Shown: positions 1 through 9,909, numbered from the stretch's first letter. The stretch: DNA of 64,000 nt from G965197715 sp965247615 (GCA_965247615.1 OZ252022.1:2728001-2792000), one strand, 5' to 3'. Program-made: numbers and translations. The notes: generated by a model not told the origin, from the sequence alone.

Positions 1-1
1 G

Positions 2-2716
2 GCCCACCTACCGGTGCCCCCGGGCTTCACCATCACGACAGAGGCCTGCCTGGCCTACTACGACGAACACGGCGCCTTCCCGCCGGGGATGTGGGACCAG
101 ACCCTGAGCGCCCTGCGGTCGATCGAGTGGGAGTCGGGAAAGCGCTTCGGCGACACGTCCAGTCCACTGCTGGTTGCGGTCCGCTCCGGCTCTTCCGTAT
201 CCATGCCTGGCATGATGGACACGGTGCTGAACCTGGGCCTCAATTGGGAGACCCTACAGGGACTGGCCGCAGGCAGCGGCGACGAGCGGTTCGCCTACGA
301 CGTGTACCGCCGGTTCATCCAGATGTACGGCAAGGTGGTCCTGGGCATTCCGGCTGACGAATTCGAAGGGCTCCTGAGCGCGTACAAGCGAGAGCGCGAG
401 GTGGCCAGCGACACCGAGTTGAAGGTCGGCGATTGGAAGCACGTAGTGCAGCTCTTCCTGTCCGTGGTGCAGGAGCAGACGGGGCAGGAGTTTCCGCAGG
501 ACCCGTTGCAGCAGCTGAGCCTTGCGGTCGAGGCAGTGTTCGCGAGCTGGAACAACAAGCGGGCCGTGGCCTACCGCAACTTCAACCGCATTCCGCATGA
601 CCTGGGTACGGCGGTGAACGTGGTCTCCATGGTGTTTGGCAACATGGGGGAGGACAGCGGCACGGGGGTCGCCTTCACGCGGGACCCGTCAACGGGGAAG
701 AGGGAGCTGTATGGCGAATACCTGGCCAACGCGCAGGGCGAGGACGTGGTGGCGGGCATCCGCACGCCGCGGAAGATCGACGTGCTGGCGAGGGAGAACC
801 CGCTGCTGTTCCAGCAGCTCTCGCGCATCGCCAGCCAGCTGGAGGCCCACTACCGAGACGCGCAGGACATGGAGTTCACGGTAGAGCACGGCAAGCTGTA
901 CATGCTTCAGACTCGCGCGGCGAAGCGGACGGGGGAAGCTGCCGTCAAGATGGCGGTGGACATGGTCACCGAGGGGATCATCACGCAGGAAGAGGCAATC
1001 ATGCGGGTGAACCCGGAGCAGCTGTACCAGATCCTGCTGCCACGGTTCGACCTGGAAGCCAAGGCGGCGGCGGCGGCGGCGGGGAACCTTCTGGGCACCG
1101 GGTTGAACGCGTCGCCGGGGGCCGCTACGGGGGAGGCGGTCTTCGATCCCGAGACGGCGGAGAAGCGGGGCCAGCTGGGCGAGAGCGTGGTGCTCATCCG
1201 CACGGAGACCAGCCCGGACGACGTGCACGGCATGATACAGGCCAGGGGCATCGTTACGGCCCTTGGCGGCGCAACGAGCCACGCGGCCGTGGTCGCCCGG
1301 GCGCTGGGGAAGCCGTGCATCACCAGCTGCCGGGACTTGTACGTGGACCTGGATGCCCGCCAGTGCACCCTGGGCGGGAAGGTCATCAGGGAAGGGGACC
1401 AGATCAGCATAGACGGGGCCACGGGTGAGGTGTTCGCGGGGCGCATCACAGCGACGGACCCTCGACTTGCCGAAGAGCCCAAGCTCCTTACGCTGCTTCG
1501 GTGGGCGGACCGGACACGGCGCCTGGGGGTCTGGGCCAACGCGGACTACCCGAGCGACGCCGCCCGGGCGCGGGAGTTCGGGGCCGAGGGCATCGGCCTG
1601 TGCCGCACGGAGCACATGTTCTTTCAGAAGGAGCGCCTGCCGATCGTCCGGCGGATGATACTCACTGCCGCGGAGGCGACGAAGGTCGAGGAAGAGGTCA
1701 AGACCCTGGAACGAGTCGATGCGGGCGAGAACGGCGCCGAGCAGCTCGCCGAGGCACGCGCGAGGCTGGCGGCGTCCGCGGCTGTACAGGAGTACCACTC
1801 GGCGCTGGACCGGCTCCTGGAGTTCCAGGTACGAGACTTCAAGGGGATCCTGCGGGTGATGGCGGGGAAGCCCGTGATCATTCGCCTGCTGGACCCGCCC
1901 CTGCACGAGTTCCTGCCCCCCTTCGAGGAGCTGCTGGTGGAGGTGACGCAGCTTCGCAGCAGCGGCGATAGCACGGGTGCGCTGGAGGAGAAGGCCGCGT
2001 TGCTCCACGCGGTGGAGTCGATGCGGGAGTCCAATCCCATGCTGGGCCTGCGGGGCTGCCGGCTTGGGCTCATGTACGGAGCAATAAACCAGATGCAGGT
2101 CCGGGCCATATTCACGGCGGCGTGCGACCTGGCCAAAGAGGGCATCGACGTGAGGCCGGAGATCATGGTGCCCCTGGTGGGTCACGTCAACGAGATCCGG
2201 CTGGTGCGCCAGGAGCTCGAGCCCATCGCCAAGGCGATTCAAGAGGAGAACGCGGTCCAGGTCAACTACAAGTTCGGCACGATGATCGAGGTCCCCCGGG
2301 CAGCCCTCACGGCCGACGAGATCGCCCAGGAGGCGGAGTTTTTCAGCTTCGGCACCAACGACCTGACGCAGACGACCTTCGCCTTCAGCCGCGACGACGC
2401 CGAGGCCAAGTTCCTGCGGGAGTACGTGAGCCGCGGCATCCTGCCTGAGAACCCGTTCCAGGTGCTCGACCGCAAGGGCGTCGGCAGGCTCATTGAGATG
2501 GCGACGGCTCTGGGGCGCACAACGCGGCCCGATCTGGAAGTGGGTATCTGCGGGGAGCATGGCGGCGACCCCTCCAGCATCGAGTTCTGCCACAACAGCG
2601 GCCTGAACTACGTCAGCGCCTCTCCCTTCCGAGTCCCAATCGCACGGCTGGCGGCAGCGCAGGCGGCACTGAAAGCCAGGCACTCCTCCGACGGTACGGG
2701 AACGAGCCACGGCTAG
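2..2716 (+). CDS. ppdK: pyruvate, phosphate dikinase (5' end outside window)
   Basis: Interconverts pyruvate + ATP + Pi and PEP + AMP + PPi in the cytoplasm. The frame is open from base 2, and the residues before the GTG at 14 (AHLPVPPGFTITTEACLAYY) match the family N-terminal region, so only the first few dozen codons are missing and the GTG is not the start. Visible in order: the ATP-grasp nucleotide-binding domain, the phospho-His swivelling domain with GGATSHAAVVARALGKPC (catalytic His in TSH) near window residue 420, and the PEP-utilising TIM barrel ending in ICGEHGGDPSSIEF, which carries the conserved catalytic Cys. Length fits the roughly 880-950 aa family. A perfect hairpin follows the TAG stop. 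It is co-directional with dnaG. Identity is very secure. Confidence 0.97.
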   Translation, partial: AHLPVPPGFTITTEACLAYYDEHGAFPPGMWDQTLSALRSIEWESGKRFGDTSSPLLVAVRSGSSVSMPGMMDTVLNLGLNWETLQGLAAGSGDERFAYDVYRRFIQMYGKVVLGIPADEFEGLLSAYKREREVASDTELKVGDWKHVVQLFLSVVQEQTGQEFPQDPLQQLSLAVEAVFASWNNKRAVAYRNFNRIPHDLGTAVNVVSMVFGNMGEDSGTGVAFTRDPSTGKRELYGEYLANAQGEDVVAGIRTPRKIDVLARENPLLFQQLSRIASQLEAHYRDAQDMEFTVEHGKLYMLQTRAAKRTGEAAVKMAVDMVTEGIITQEEAIMRVNPEQLYQILLPRFDLEAKAAAAAAGNLLGTGLNASPGAATGEAVFDPETAEKRGQLGESVVLIRTETSPDDVHGMIQARGIVTALGGATSHAAVVARALGKPCITSCRDLYVDLDARQCTLGGKVIREGDQISIDGATGEVFAGRITATDPRLAEEPKLLTLLRWADRTRRLGVWANADYPSDAARAREFGAEGIGLCRTEHMFFQKERLPIVRRMILTAAEATKVEEEVKTLERVDAGENGAEQLAEARARLAASAAVQEYHSALDRLLEFQVRDFKGILRVMAGKPVIIRLLDPPLHEFLPPFEELLVEVTQLRSSGDSTGALEEKAALLHAVESMRESNPMLGLRGCRLGLMYGAINQMQVRAIFTAACDLAKEGIDVRPEIMVPLVGHVNEIRLVRQELEPIAKAIQEENAVQVNYKFGTMIEVPRAALTADEIAQEAEFFSFGTNDLTQTTFAFSRDDAEAKFLREYVSRGILPENPFQVLDRKGVGRLIEMATALGRTTRPDLEVGICGEHGGDPSSIEFCHNSGLNYVSASPFRVPIARLAAAQAALKARHSSDGTGTSHG

Positions 2717-2720
2717 GGCG

Positions 2721-2742
2721 CGGCGCCAAGCTATTGGCGCCG
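2721..2742 (+). terminator. stem-loop just after ppdK
   Basis: Perfect 9-bp inverted repeat CGGCGCCAA / TTGGCGCCG around a 4-nt loop, starting 4 nt after the ppdK stop codon. No U-run follows, so it may be a terminator or an mRNA-stabilising hairpin. Confidence 0.5.
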
Positions 2743-2824
2743 GCACGGACCCCACGGCGCCGGTCGCGCCGCTGCACGCCCCGAGGCGGTGCGGGGGTTG
2801 GGCGTCGCCCGCCTTCTCTCCTGA

Positions 2825-2983
2825 ATGATGGAGGCGCAACCGTGGGAGCGAGAGGGCGTGCGGGGCGATGATCGCCTGCACGCGCGTTGGGCGGGGCTCT
2901 TCGGCCGGCTGCCGGCGCACAATGACGCCAACCCGCCCATTCCGGCGGGGCAGGCTATCACCCGGGCGGTGGTGCAGACGTGA
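2825..2983 (+). CDS. small ORF (52 aa) overlapping the dnaG start
   Basis: ATG-ATG start and TGA stop; the stop overlaps the dnaG start codon as GTGA (2980-2983), the usual layout of translational coupling. The product begins MMEAQPWEREGVRGDDR and ends ITRAVVQT. It is Arg/Ala/Pro rich with no signal peptide or membrane segment, and I do not recognise the family. No strong ribosome binding site precedes it. It could be a leader peptide that sets primase translation, a small conserved gene, or chance in high-GC DNA. Confidence 0.3.
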   Translation: MMEAQPWEREGVRGDDRLHARWAGLFGRLPAHNDANPPIPAGQAITRAVVQT

Positions 2984-4791
2984 GCGTCCTGGATGAGGTC
3001 AAGCAACGCCTCGACATCGTCGAGGTCATCTCCGACCGGGTGGCGCTAACGCAGTCGGGGCGGAACTTCAAGGCGTGCTGCCCGTTTCACAGCGAGCGGA
3101 CGCCGTCGTTCGTCGTGAACTCGGAGCGGCAGACGTGGCACTGCTTCGGCGCGTGCGCCACGGGCGGTGACGTGTTCACGTTCATAATGAAGGCGGAGAA
3201 CCTGGGCTTTCCCCAGGCGCTGCGCCTTCTCGCCCAGCGTGCGGGCGTGGAGCTTCCCGACAACCGGAAGGAAGAGCGGCTGAGTCCGCTGGCGCAGGTG
3301 AACGCGGCGGCGGTGCGGTTCTACCACGAGCTGCTCCTCTCGCCCGAAGGCGCGGAGGCGCAGGCGTACCTGGAGCGGCGGGGCGTGTCGCAGGAAGCGG
3401 TACGGGAATTCGCCCTGGGCTGGAGCCCGCGAGAGTGGGAGCGTCTGCGGGTCCACCTGACGGGCCAGGGCTTCACGGACGACCTCATGACCCAGGCGGG
3501 TCTTCTTCACTCGTCGGCCGACAGGAGGCTCCGCGACCTGTTCCACGGGCGGGTGCTCTTTCCCATTCGCAACGCCCGAGGGCAGGTGGCGGGAATTGGG
3601 GGGCGCATCCTGGACAGCGGCGAGCCCAAGTACCTGAACACGCCCCAGACGGCGCTGTTCGACAAGAGCCGGCTGCTGTACGGACTCGACGCGGCGTCGG
3701 AGAGCATCCGACTGAGCGGAGAGGCGGTGATCGTCGAAGGGTACATGGACGCGCTGATGGCGCACCAGCATGGCTTCCGCAACGTCGTCGCCTCCATGGG
3801 CACGGCGCTGACGAGGCCCCAGGTGGAGCAGCTGCTGGGGCTGGGGCGCCGGTTTGTGCTGGCGCTGGACCCGGACGCGGCGGGGCAGGAGGCGACGCTG
3901 CGAAGCCTCGAGGGCTCCTGGGACGTGTTCCGGACGCCGTCGCGCGGGAATCGGGATGCCCGACCACAGATTGCGCTTCGGGTGGCCCTGCTGCCGCAGG
4001 GCATGGACCCGGACGAGCTCATTCGGCAGGACACGGAGGGTTGGGCGCGGACCGTAGCGGAGGCGCCGGACCTGCTGGATTTCTTGCTGGAGGCACTGCC
4101 GCCCCGGTATGATCTTCGCTCTCCCACGGGGAGGCTGCAGCTTGCGGAGCGGTTCAGCGGGCTGCTGCTGTCGGTGGAGGACCAGGGGCAGCAGGACCGG
4201 TACCTGGCCCGCCTGGAGGGTCTGCTTGGGGTCAACCGCCGCACGCTGGACGAGGTGCTCAACCTGAGCCGGCGCGCCATGCTGCAGCCTGGGCGGGGCC
4301 GGACGCCAGCTCAGTCGCAGGGCTATGCGGCGCCCTTCGTACGTGGGACGGGCGACCCCTTGGAGGAGCACGCGCTGGGCCTGCTCCTGCAATACCCGGA
4401 GCTCAGAGAAAGTGAGGAGGACGTCGCCAGCGCCGCGAACCTGCTCCAACGGGGCGAGAACCGGGAGCTCTTTACATTATGGAGAGTTTCATCTACACTT
4501 GAGACCTTGCGGGATGCCCTTGATCCGTCCCTCTCCGAGCACCTGGAAACCCTCCTGACTCGGCCTTTCCCCCCGATGGATCTCAGAGAAAGACAGGAAA
4601 CCCTGGCGCAGTGTCTCCATCGGCTTGAGGAGCGCTCCTTGCGGGAGTTGAAGACGGAGGAGGGGGCGCTCTTGGCTTCGGTCCAGGGAAAGCCTGACGA
4701 GGAGGCCGCGCTCATGGCCACTGCCCTGGAGCGCAACAGGCGGCTGAAGCAACTTCTCGGCGGAGGCGCGGCAGGAAGAGCGCAGGGGTAA
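2980..4791 (+). CDS. dnaG: DNA primase DnaG
   Basis: Synthesises RNA primers for replication together with DnaB. The 603-aa product starts MSVLDEVKQRLDIVEVI from a GTG; the zinc-finger spacing to the N-terminus supports this start. The CHC2 zinc finger (residues about 35-66) reads CCPFH...WHCFGAC, so its last two cysteines are C-x3-C rather than the usual C-x2-C. The primase core is followed by a Toprim domain with VIVEGYMDALMA and LALDPDAAGQEA (acidic metal-binding residues, roughly 250-320). The C-terminal part (about 430-600) is the less conserved helicase-interaction region. It sits directly before the sigma factor gene, recalling the dnaG-rpoD macromolecular-synthesis arrangement of many bacteria. 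Its start overlaps a small upstream frame. Confidence 0.97.
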   Translation: MSVLDEVKQRLDIVEVISDRVALTQSGRNFKACCPFHSERTPSFVVNSERQTWHCFGACATGGDVFTFIMKAENLGFPQALRLLAQRAGVELPDNRKEERLSPLAQVNAAAVRFYHELLLSPEGAEAQAYLERRGVSQEAVREFALGWSPREWERLRVHLTGQGFTDDLMTQAGLLHSSADRRLRDLFHGRVLFPIRNARGQVAGIGGRILDSGEPKYLNTPQTALFDKSRLLYGLDAASESIRLSGEAVIVEGYMDALMAHQHGFRNVVASMGTALTRPQVEQLLGLGRRFVLALDPDAAGQEATLRSLEGSWDVFRTPSRGNRDARPQIALRVALLPQGMDPDELIRQDTEGWARTVAEAPDLLDFLLEALPPRYDLRSPTGRLQLAERFSGLLLSVEDQGQQDRYLARLEGLLGVNRRTLDEVLNLSRRAMLQPGRGRTPAQSQGYAAPFVRGTGDPLEEHALGLLLQYPELRESEEDVASAANLLQRGENRELFTLWRVSSTLETLRDALDPSLSEHLETLLTRPFPPMDLRERQETLAQCLHRLEERSLRELKTEEGALLASVQGKPDEEAALMATALERNRRLKQLLGGGAAGRAQG

Positions 4792-4864
4792 CCCAGAAGG
4801 ATGGAAGAGCAGTCGGGCTTGGTATGCCCAGGTAGTCAGACCGTCTTACCCCAAGAGAGGATGG

Positions 4865-6415
4865 ATGACCATAGAGAAGAAGCCGACACGCAAACGCGGG
4901 TCTGTGCAGCCGGGGAATCCCCCAGGGGAGGGTGCTGAGAAGATGCAATCGAATGACCCGGTGGGCCTGATTGGTAGAAGGGGGGCGCCGTCTCTCGGAA
5001 AAGAGAGTTCCCTGACGCCAAACGGGCAGAGGCCCGCTCCCTCCGGCAATGGCATGGCTTCGGCGTTAGCGGGCCACAAGGCAATCGGGAAGAAGAAATC
5101 GGAGGAGGAGGAGGAGCTGGAGCTGGAAACCGCGGAGATGATCGACGATCCCGTGCGCATGTACTTGCGCGAGATCGGTCGAGTCGGGCTGCTGACGGCC
5201 AAGGACGAGCGGATGCTGGCGCGCCAGATGGAGAGCCAGAAGCACATTGGCAGGCTGACGACGGCGCTGGCGGGGCCGGAGGGGCGGCCGGTTATGTCGT
5301 GGCGCATTGTGCTGGAGTTGGCGCAGAGGCTGGCGGAGTGCGCGCCGCTGGTGGACGCGCTGGCGCTGCACGTGGGGCTTCAGCGGCCGTTGAGCGTCGG
5401 GCAGGCACTGGAGGAGCCCGAGATCCGGCAGGCGATCGACGTGGCCATGAACCAGGAGCTTGTGCAGACGCTGAGCGACATTATGAACCTGCCTCCGTCG
5501 GAGGTAGAGCAGGGCATCATAGCGCTGTCGCTCAACAGCCGCCTGCTGCCGCCCGAAGCGATCAGGGTATTGGGCGCGAACACCTCCATGGGGGAGCTGG
5601 GCAGGACGCTGGAAGAGCCCAGGGTGGCGGTGGAGCTGGAGCTGTACGAGCTCATGTTCCGGCAGCACCTGCGGCGCGTGGATTCCGAGGGAATCCGTGC
5701 GCAGCGGCACCTGGCGGAGGCGAACCTGCGTCTGGTGGTCAGCGTGGCGAAGAAGTACATCGGCCGGGGGATGTCGCTCCTGGACCTGATCCAGGAAGGG
5801 AACATAGGCCTCATCCGGGCGGTGGAGAAGTTCGACTACCGCAAGGGGTACAAGTTCAGCACGTATGCGACGTGGTGGATTCGACAGGCGATCACGCGGG
5901 CGATAGCAGACCAGGCGCGCACGATCCGAATCCCGGTGCACATGGTCGAGACAATTAACAAGCTGCTGCGCCATCAGCGTCGCCTCATCCAGGAGTTTGG
6001 CCGGGAGCCCAGCAGCGAGGAGCTCGCCGGGTCCATGGAGCAGACGCCTGAGAAGGTGCGGGACATCCTGCGCATCTCCCAGGAGCCGGTGTCCCTGGAG
6101 ACGCCGATAGGTGAGGAGGAGGACTCCCACCTGGGCGACTTCATCGAAGACCGGGCTGCGATGGCGCCCATCGACGCCGCCTCCTATCAGCTGCTCAAGG
6201 AGCAGGTGGAGCAGGTGCTGCACACGCTCAGCGGGCGGGAGCGCCGGGTGCTTGAGCTGCGCTTTGGGCTGGTGGACGGCCACAGCCGCACGCTGGAAGA
6301 GGTGGGCCGCGAATTCGGAGTGACGCGGGAGCGCATCCGCCAGATTGAGGCCAAGGCCCTGCGGAAGCTGCGCCACCCGACTCGCTCCCGGAAGCTCAAG
6401 GACTTCCTGGAGTAG
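4865..6415 (+). CDS. rpoD: primary sigma factor RpoD/SigA
   Basis: Housekeeping sigma-70 factor that gives RNA polymerase its promoter specificity. The 516-aa product starts at ATG 4865 after an AGAGAGG ribosome binding site. The first 80 residues are low-complexity and charged, with a Glu run. Region 1.2 (DDPVRMYLREIGRVGLL) follows. A poorly conserved spacer of about 150 aa precedes regions 2.1-2.4 (RLVVSVAKKYIGRGMSLLDL, then FSTYATWWIRQAITRAIADQ), region 3, and region 4 with the -35 helix-turn-helix (TLEEVGREFGVTRERIRQIE). The invariant RpoD-type residues are present, so this is a group 1 factor and not an ECF. It lies 73 bp after dnaG in the same direction. Confidence 0.96.
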   Translation: MTIEKKPTRKRGSVQPGNPPGEGAEKMQSNDPVGLIGRRGAPSLGKESSLTPNGQRPAPSGNGMASALAGHKAIGKKKSEEEEELELETAEMIDDPVRMYLREIGRVGLLTAKDERMLARQMESQKHIGRLTTALAGPEGRPVMSWRIVLELAQRLAECAPLVDALALHVGLQRPLSVGQALEEPEIRQAIDVAMNQELVQTLSDIMNLPPSEVEQGIIALSLNSRLLPPEAIRVLGANTSMGELGRTLEEPRVAVELELYELMFRQHLRRVDSEGIRAQRHLAEANLRLVVSVAKKYIGRGMSLLDLIQEGNIGLIRAVEKFDYRKGYKFSTYATWWIRQAITRAIADQARTIRIPVHMVETINKLLRHQRRLIQEFGREPSSEELAGSMEQTPEKVRDILRISQEPVSLETPIGEEEDSHLGDFIEDRAAMAPIDAASYQLLKEQVEQVLHTLSGRERRVLELRFGLVDGHSRTLEEVGREFGVTRERIRQIEAKALRKLRHPTRSRKLKDFLE

Positions 6416-6598
6416 GAGCATTCGGGGCCGGCAAGAATCACGAGAATGCAGGGGCGCAGCACGCTGCGCTCCTTCCTTTTGGGGGACCGCGGCTTCGCCC
6501 GCAGCTTCGGCGGGGCAGGAGCCTGACAACAGCGGCGGCTCCGGTGTAATCTGTGAAGCGGACGATCCTTCCAATCACTCCTTTCGGGGGTTTCCTCT

Positions 6599-9500
6599 AT
6601 GACATCTTCGGCGCCTGTCTTCCGTCCCGTGAGCTCAAGAGTTGACTTCCCGGCCAGGGAGCGCGACATCCTGGCGTGGTGGAACGAGACCGGCATGGTG
6701 GAGCAGTACCTTCACCGCAACGACGCCAGCGACCGCCGCTACTCCTTCATCGACGGGCCGATCACGGCCAACAACCCCATGGGCGTCCACCATGCCTGGG
6801 GCCGAACGTACAAGGACCTGTACCAGCGCTACAAGACGATGCAGGGGTTCAAGCAACGTTACCAGAACGGCTTTGACGGCCAGGGGCTGTGGATTGAGGT
6901 GGAGGTGGAGCGGGAGCTGGGCTTCAAATCCAAGCGGGACATCGAGTCCTACGGCATCGGCCGCTTTGTGGAGCTGTGCAAGGAGCGTGTACGCCGCTTC
7001 TCCGCCGTCCAGACGTCCCAGTCAATCCGCCTGGGCTATTGGATGGACTGGGACAACTCCTACCACACGATGTCCGACGAGAACAACTACACGATCTGGC
7101 ACTTTCTCAAGACCTGCCACGAGCGGGGCTGGCTCTACGAAGGCCGCGACGTGATGCCCTGGTGCGCCCGCTGCGGCACGGGGCTCTCCGAGCACGAGAT
7201 TGTTACCGAGGGATACAAGGAGATCGTCCACCCCGGGGTCTTCGTGCGCCTTCCCCTGGCGGGGCGCGCCAAGGAGTCGCTGCTGGTGTGGACGACGACG
7301 CCGTGGACGCTGAGCTCCAACGTCGCGGCGGCGGTGCACCCGGACCTGACGTACGTCAGGGTTGGGCAGGAAGACGAGACGCTGATTCTAGCCAAGGGGC
7401 GCGTGTCGGCACTGCGGGGAGAGCACACGGTGCTGGAGGAGCTTCCGGGGAAGGCGCTGGTTGGCCTCGGGTACCATGGCCCCTTCGACGAGCTCAGCGT
7501 TCAGGCCGGGGTAGAGCACCGTGTCATCCCCTGGGAGGATGTCAGCGAGAGCGAGGGCACGGGCATCGTCCACATCGCTCCGGGGGCCGGCGCCGAGGAC
7601 TTCGAGCTGGGCAAGGTGCACGGCCTGGCGGTCATCGCACCCCTGGACGAGTCCGGCATCTTCATGCAGGGGTTCGGCTTCCTGGAGGGGCACGCCGTGG
7701 GGGACGTGAACGAGTCGATATTCGAGAGTCTGCGCGGCAAGGGCATCCTGTACCACGTGGAGGACTACCCCCACCGCTATCCTGTCTGCTGGCGGTGCGA
7801 CACGGAGCTGGTGTTCCGCCTGGTGGACGAGTGGTTCATCTCCATGAAGGATCTGCGGCACCAGATTGCGGAGGTGACGCGCCGCATCCGCTGGATCCCC
7901 TCTTTCGGCCTGGAGCGGGAGCTGGACTGGCTGGGCAACATGGACGACTGGATGATCTCCAAGAAGCGCTACTGGGGCCTGGCGCTGCCCATCTACAAGT
8001 GCGGGAGCTGCGCGCACTTTGAGGTCATTGGCAGTGAGGCGGAGCTGCGGGAGCGGGCCATCGAGGGTTGGGACGAGTTCGAAGGGCACTCGCCGCACCG
8101 GCCCTGGATAGACGCGGTCAAGGTGGGTTGCCCGCGTTGCGGCGCGGCGGTCTCCCGCATCCGGGACGTGGGCAACCCCTGGCTGGACGCGGGAATCGTG
8201 CCCTACTCGACCCTCATCGACCCAGAGACGAAGAAGGTGAGCTACCTTGCGGACCGGGAATACTGGCGGGACTGGTTCCCCGCCGATTGGATCTCCGAGA
8301 GCTTTCCGGGCCAGTTCCGGAACTGGTTTTACTCGCTGCTCACGATGAGCACCACACTGGAGAGTCAGGAGCCCTTCCGCACGGTCTTCAGCTACGCGTT
8401 GATGCGGGACGAGAAGGGCGCGGAGATGCACAAGAGCAAGGGGAACGCCATCTGGTTCGAGGAGGCCGCGGAGGAGATCGGGGTGGACGCCATGCGGTGG
8501 CTGTACGCGCGCTGCAACCCGGCGTCCAACCTCAACTTTGGCCCCGGCACGACCGACGAGGTGCGGCGCCGCTTCCTGATACCGCTGTGGAACGTGTACT
8601 CGTTCTTCGTCACGTATGCAAACATCGATGGCTTCAATCCGGCGGCGGCTTCGCAGACGGGACCGGGCTCCGAGCTGGACCGGTGGGTGCTCTCGGAGCT
8701 TAACCAACTGGTGGTCGACGTGACCGCGGCGCTGGAGGACTACGACTCCGCGGAGGCGTCGCGGCGGGTGGAGGACTTTGTGGACGGGCTCTCCAACTGG
8801 TACGTGCGCCGCAGCCGGAGGCGGTTCTGGAAGTCGGAGAGCGACGAGGACAAGCTGGCGGCCTACTCGACGCTGTACACATGCCTGACGACGCTGGTGC
8901 GCCTCCTGGCGCCATTCATCCCATTCTTCGCCGAGGAGCTGTACCGGAACCTGGTACGCGGCGTGGACCCTGCGGCCCCGGAGAGCGTGCACCTGACCGA
9001 CTGGCCCACGGCTGACGCGGGGCGCATCGACGAGGGCCTGCACAAGGCGACGGCCCTGGTGATGCAGGTATCCAGCCTTGGCCGGGCGGCTCGAAGTAAG
9101 GCGAGGGTCAAGGTGCGGCAGCCACTGGCCACGGTCGAGGTCAACGTCCGCACGGCCGACGAGGCAGCGCCACTGACCACAGCCATCCAGCAGGTGCTTG
9201 AGGAGCTGAACGTCAGGGAGATTGGGGCTGTCACGCACGTCGGCGAGCCAGATCTAGACTGGTTCAACTATGAGGTCAAGCCTCGGATGAACCTGCTGGG
9301 AAGGAAGCACGGCCCCGCAACCAGGGCCGTGGCGGCGGCGCTAGCTTCCCAGGACCCGGCCCAGGCGGCCCGGGCGGTCATGGCAGGCGGCAGCCTGGAG
9401 GCGGGCGGGGTGGAGGTCCTGCCTGAGGAGGTGGAGGTAGTGGCCACGGACCTCCCGGGCTGGGTGAGCGCCGCGGAGGGGGGCTACGCGGTGCGCGTAT

Positions 9501-9790
9501 CGACGGTGCTGACGGCGGAGCTGGAGCAGGAGGGGCTGGCGCGGGAGCTGGTGCATCGTATCCAGAACATGCGCCGCAGCGCCGGCTTTGACATCGCGGA
9601 CCGCATCGTCACCAGCTACCAGGCCCCGGACGCCGTGCGCACCGTGATGACGAGCGGCCGGCTCGCGGCGTACATTCGCGGAGAGACCCTCTCCACCGGG
9701 CTGGTGGACGCGCCGCCGCCGGAGGACGCCTACACGGAAACTCAACGCGTCGACGGCATGGAGCTGCTGCTTGGGGTCAGGCGCGCCTGA
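6599..9790 (+). CDS. ileS: isoleucyl-tRNA synthetase
   Basis: Charges tRNA-Ile with isoleucine. It is a class I synthetase of 1063 aa. ATG 6599 follows GGGGG at 8-nt spacing. The HIGH signature appears as PMGVHHAWGRTYKD (near residue 60) and the KMSKS loop as EMHKSKGNAIW (near residue 610). Between them are the CP1 editing domain and the family block WLGNMDDWMISKKRYWG. Cys pairs (WCARCGTG, CGSC, CPRCGAA) suggest bound zinc. The anticodon-binding and C-terminal domains follow from about residue 690. The length and HHAWG variant point to the long eukaryote-like IleS subtype rather than the short E. coli type (family knowledge; not tested by phylogeny). Confidence 0.96.
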   Translation: MTSSAPVFRPVSSRVDFPARERDILAWWNETGMVEQYLHRNDASDRRYSFIDGPITANNPMGVHHAWGRTYKDLYQRYKTMQGFKQRYQNGFDGQGLWIEVEVERELGFKSKRDIESYGIGRFVELCKERVRRFSAVQTSQSIRLGYWMDWDNSYHTMSDENNYTIWHFLKTCHERGWLYEGRDVMPWCARCGTGLSEHEIVTEGYKEIVHPGVFVRLPLAGRAKESLLVWTTTPWTLSSNVAAAVHPDLTYVRVGQEDETLILAKGRVSALRGEHTVLEELPGKALVGLGYHGPFDELSVQAGVEHRVIPWEDVSESEGTGIVHIAPGAGAEDFELGKVHGLAVIAPLDESGIFMQGFGFLEGHAVGDVNESIFESLRGKGILYHVEDYPHRYPVCWRCDTELVFRLVDEWFISMKDLRHQIAEVTRRIRWIPSFGLERELDWLGNMDDWMISKKRYWGLALPIYKCGSCAHFEVIGSEAELRERAIEGWDEFEGHSPHRPWIDAVKVGCPRCGAAVSRIRDVGNPWLDAGIVPYSTLIDPETKKVSYLADREYWRDWFPADWISESFPGQFRNWFYSLLTMSTTLESQEPFRTVFSYALMRDEKGAEMHKSKGNAIWFEEAAEEIGVDAMRWLYARCNPASNLNFGPGTTDEVRRRFLIPLWNVYSFFVTYANIDGFNPAAASQTGPGSELDRWVLSELNQLVVDVTAALEDYDSAEASRRVEDFVDGLSNWYVRRSRRRFWKSESDEDKLAAYSTLYTCLTTLVRLLAPFIPFFAEELYRNLVRGVDPAAPESVHLTDWPTADAGRIDEGLHKATALVMQVSSLGRAARSKARVKVRQPLATVEVNVRTADEAAPLTTAIQQVLEELNVREIGAVTHVGEPDLDWFNYEVKPRMNLLGRKHGPATRAVAAALASQDPAQAARAVMAGGSLEAGGVEVLPEEVEVVATDLPGWVSAAEGGYAVRVSTVLTAELEQEGLARELVHRIQNMRRSAGFDIADRIVTSYQAPDAVRTVMTSGRLAAYIRGETLSTGLVDAPPPEDAYTETQRVDGMELLLGVRRA

Positions 9791-9824
9791 GGGAAGGCGC
9801 TGCCGGGGGACTCGCGGCGGCAGC

Positions 9825-9868
9825 AGGGGCGTTGAGCGCGCCGTCCGGCGCGCGCAAGGGACGCCCCT
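9825..9868. terminator. nested palindrome between convergent ileS and sbcC (REP-like)
   Basis: Outer arms AGGGGCGT (9825-9832) and ACGCCCCT (9861-9868) are perfectly complementary. Inside lies a perfect 7-bp hairpin GCGCGCC/GGCGCGC with loop GTCC (9836-9853). Its place between the convergent ileS and sbcC genes fits a bidirectional terminator. Its right part resembles that of the element at 50728, suggesting a dispersed repeat. Confidence 0.55.
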
Positions 9869-9909
9869 ACGGCGACGGCGGTGGCCCAGCTGGGAAGGGC
9901 GCGCGCTCC

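Noticed and set aside
689..2920. Very long antisense open frames opposite ppdK, dnaG, ileS, sbcC and dnaE2 (up to 743 aa)
   Set aside because: They mirror the high-GC codon pattern of real genes, have Arg/Pro/His-rich composition and carry no motifs; the genes on the other strand are certain.
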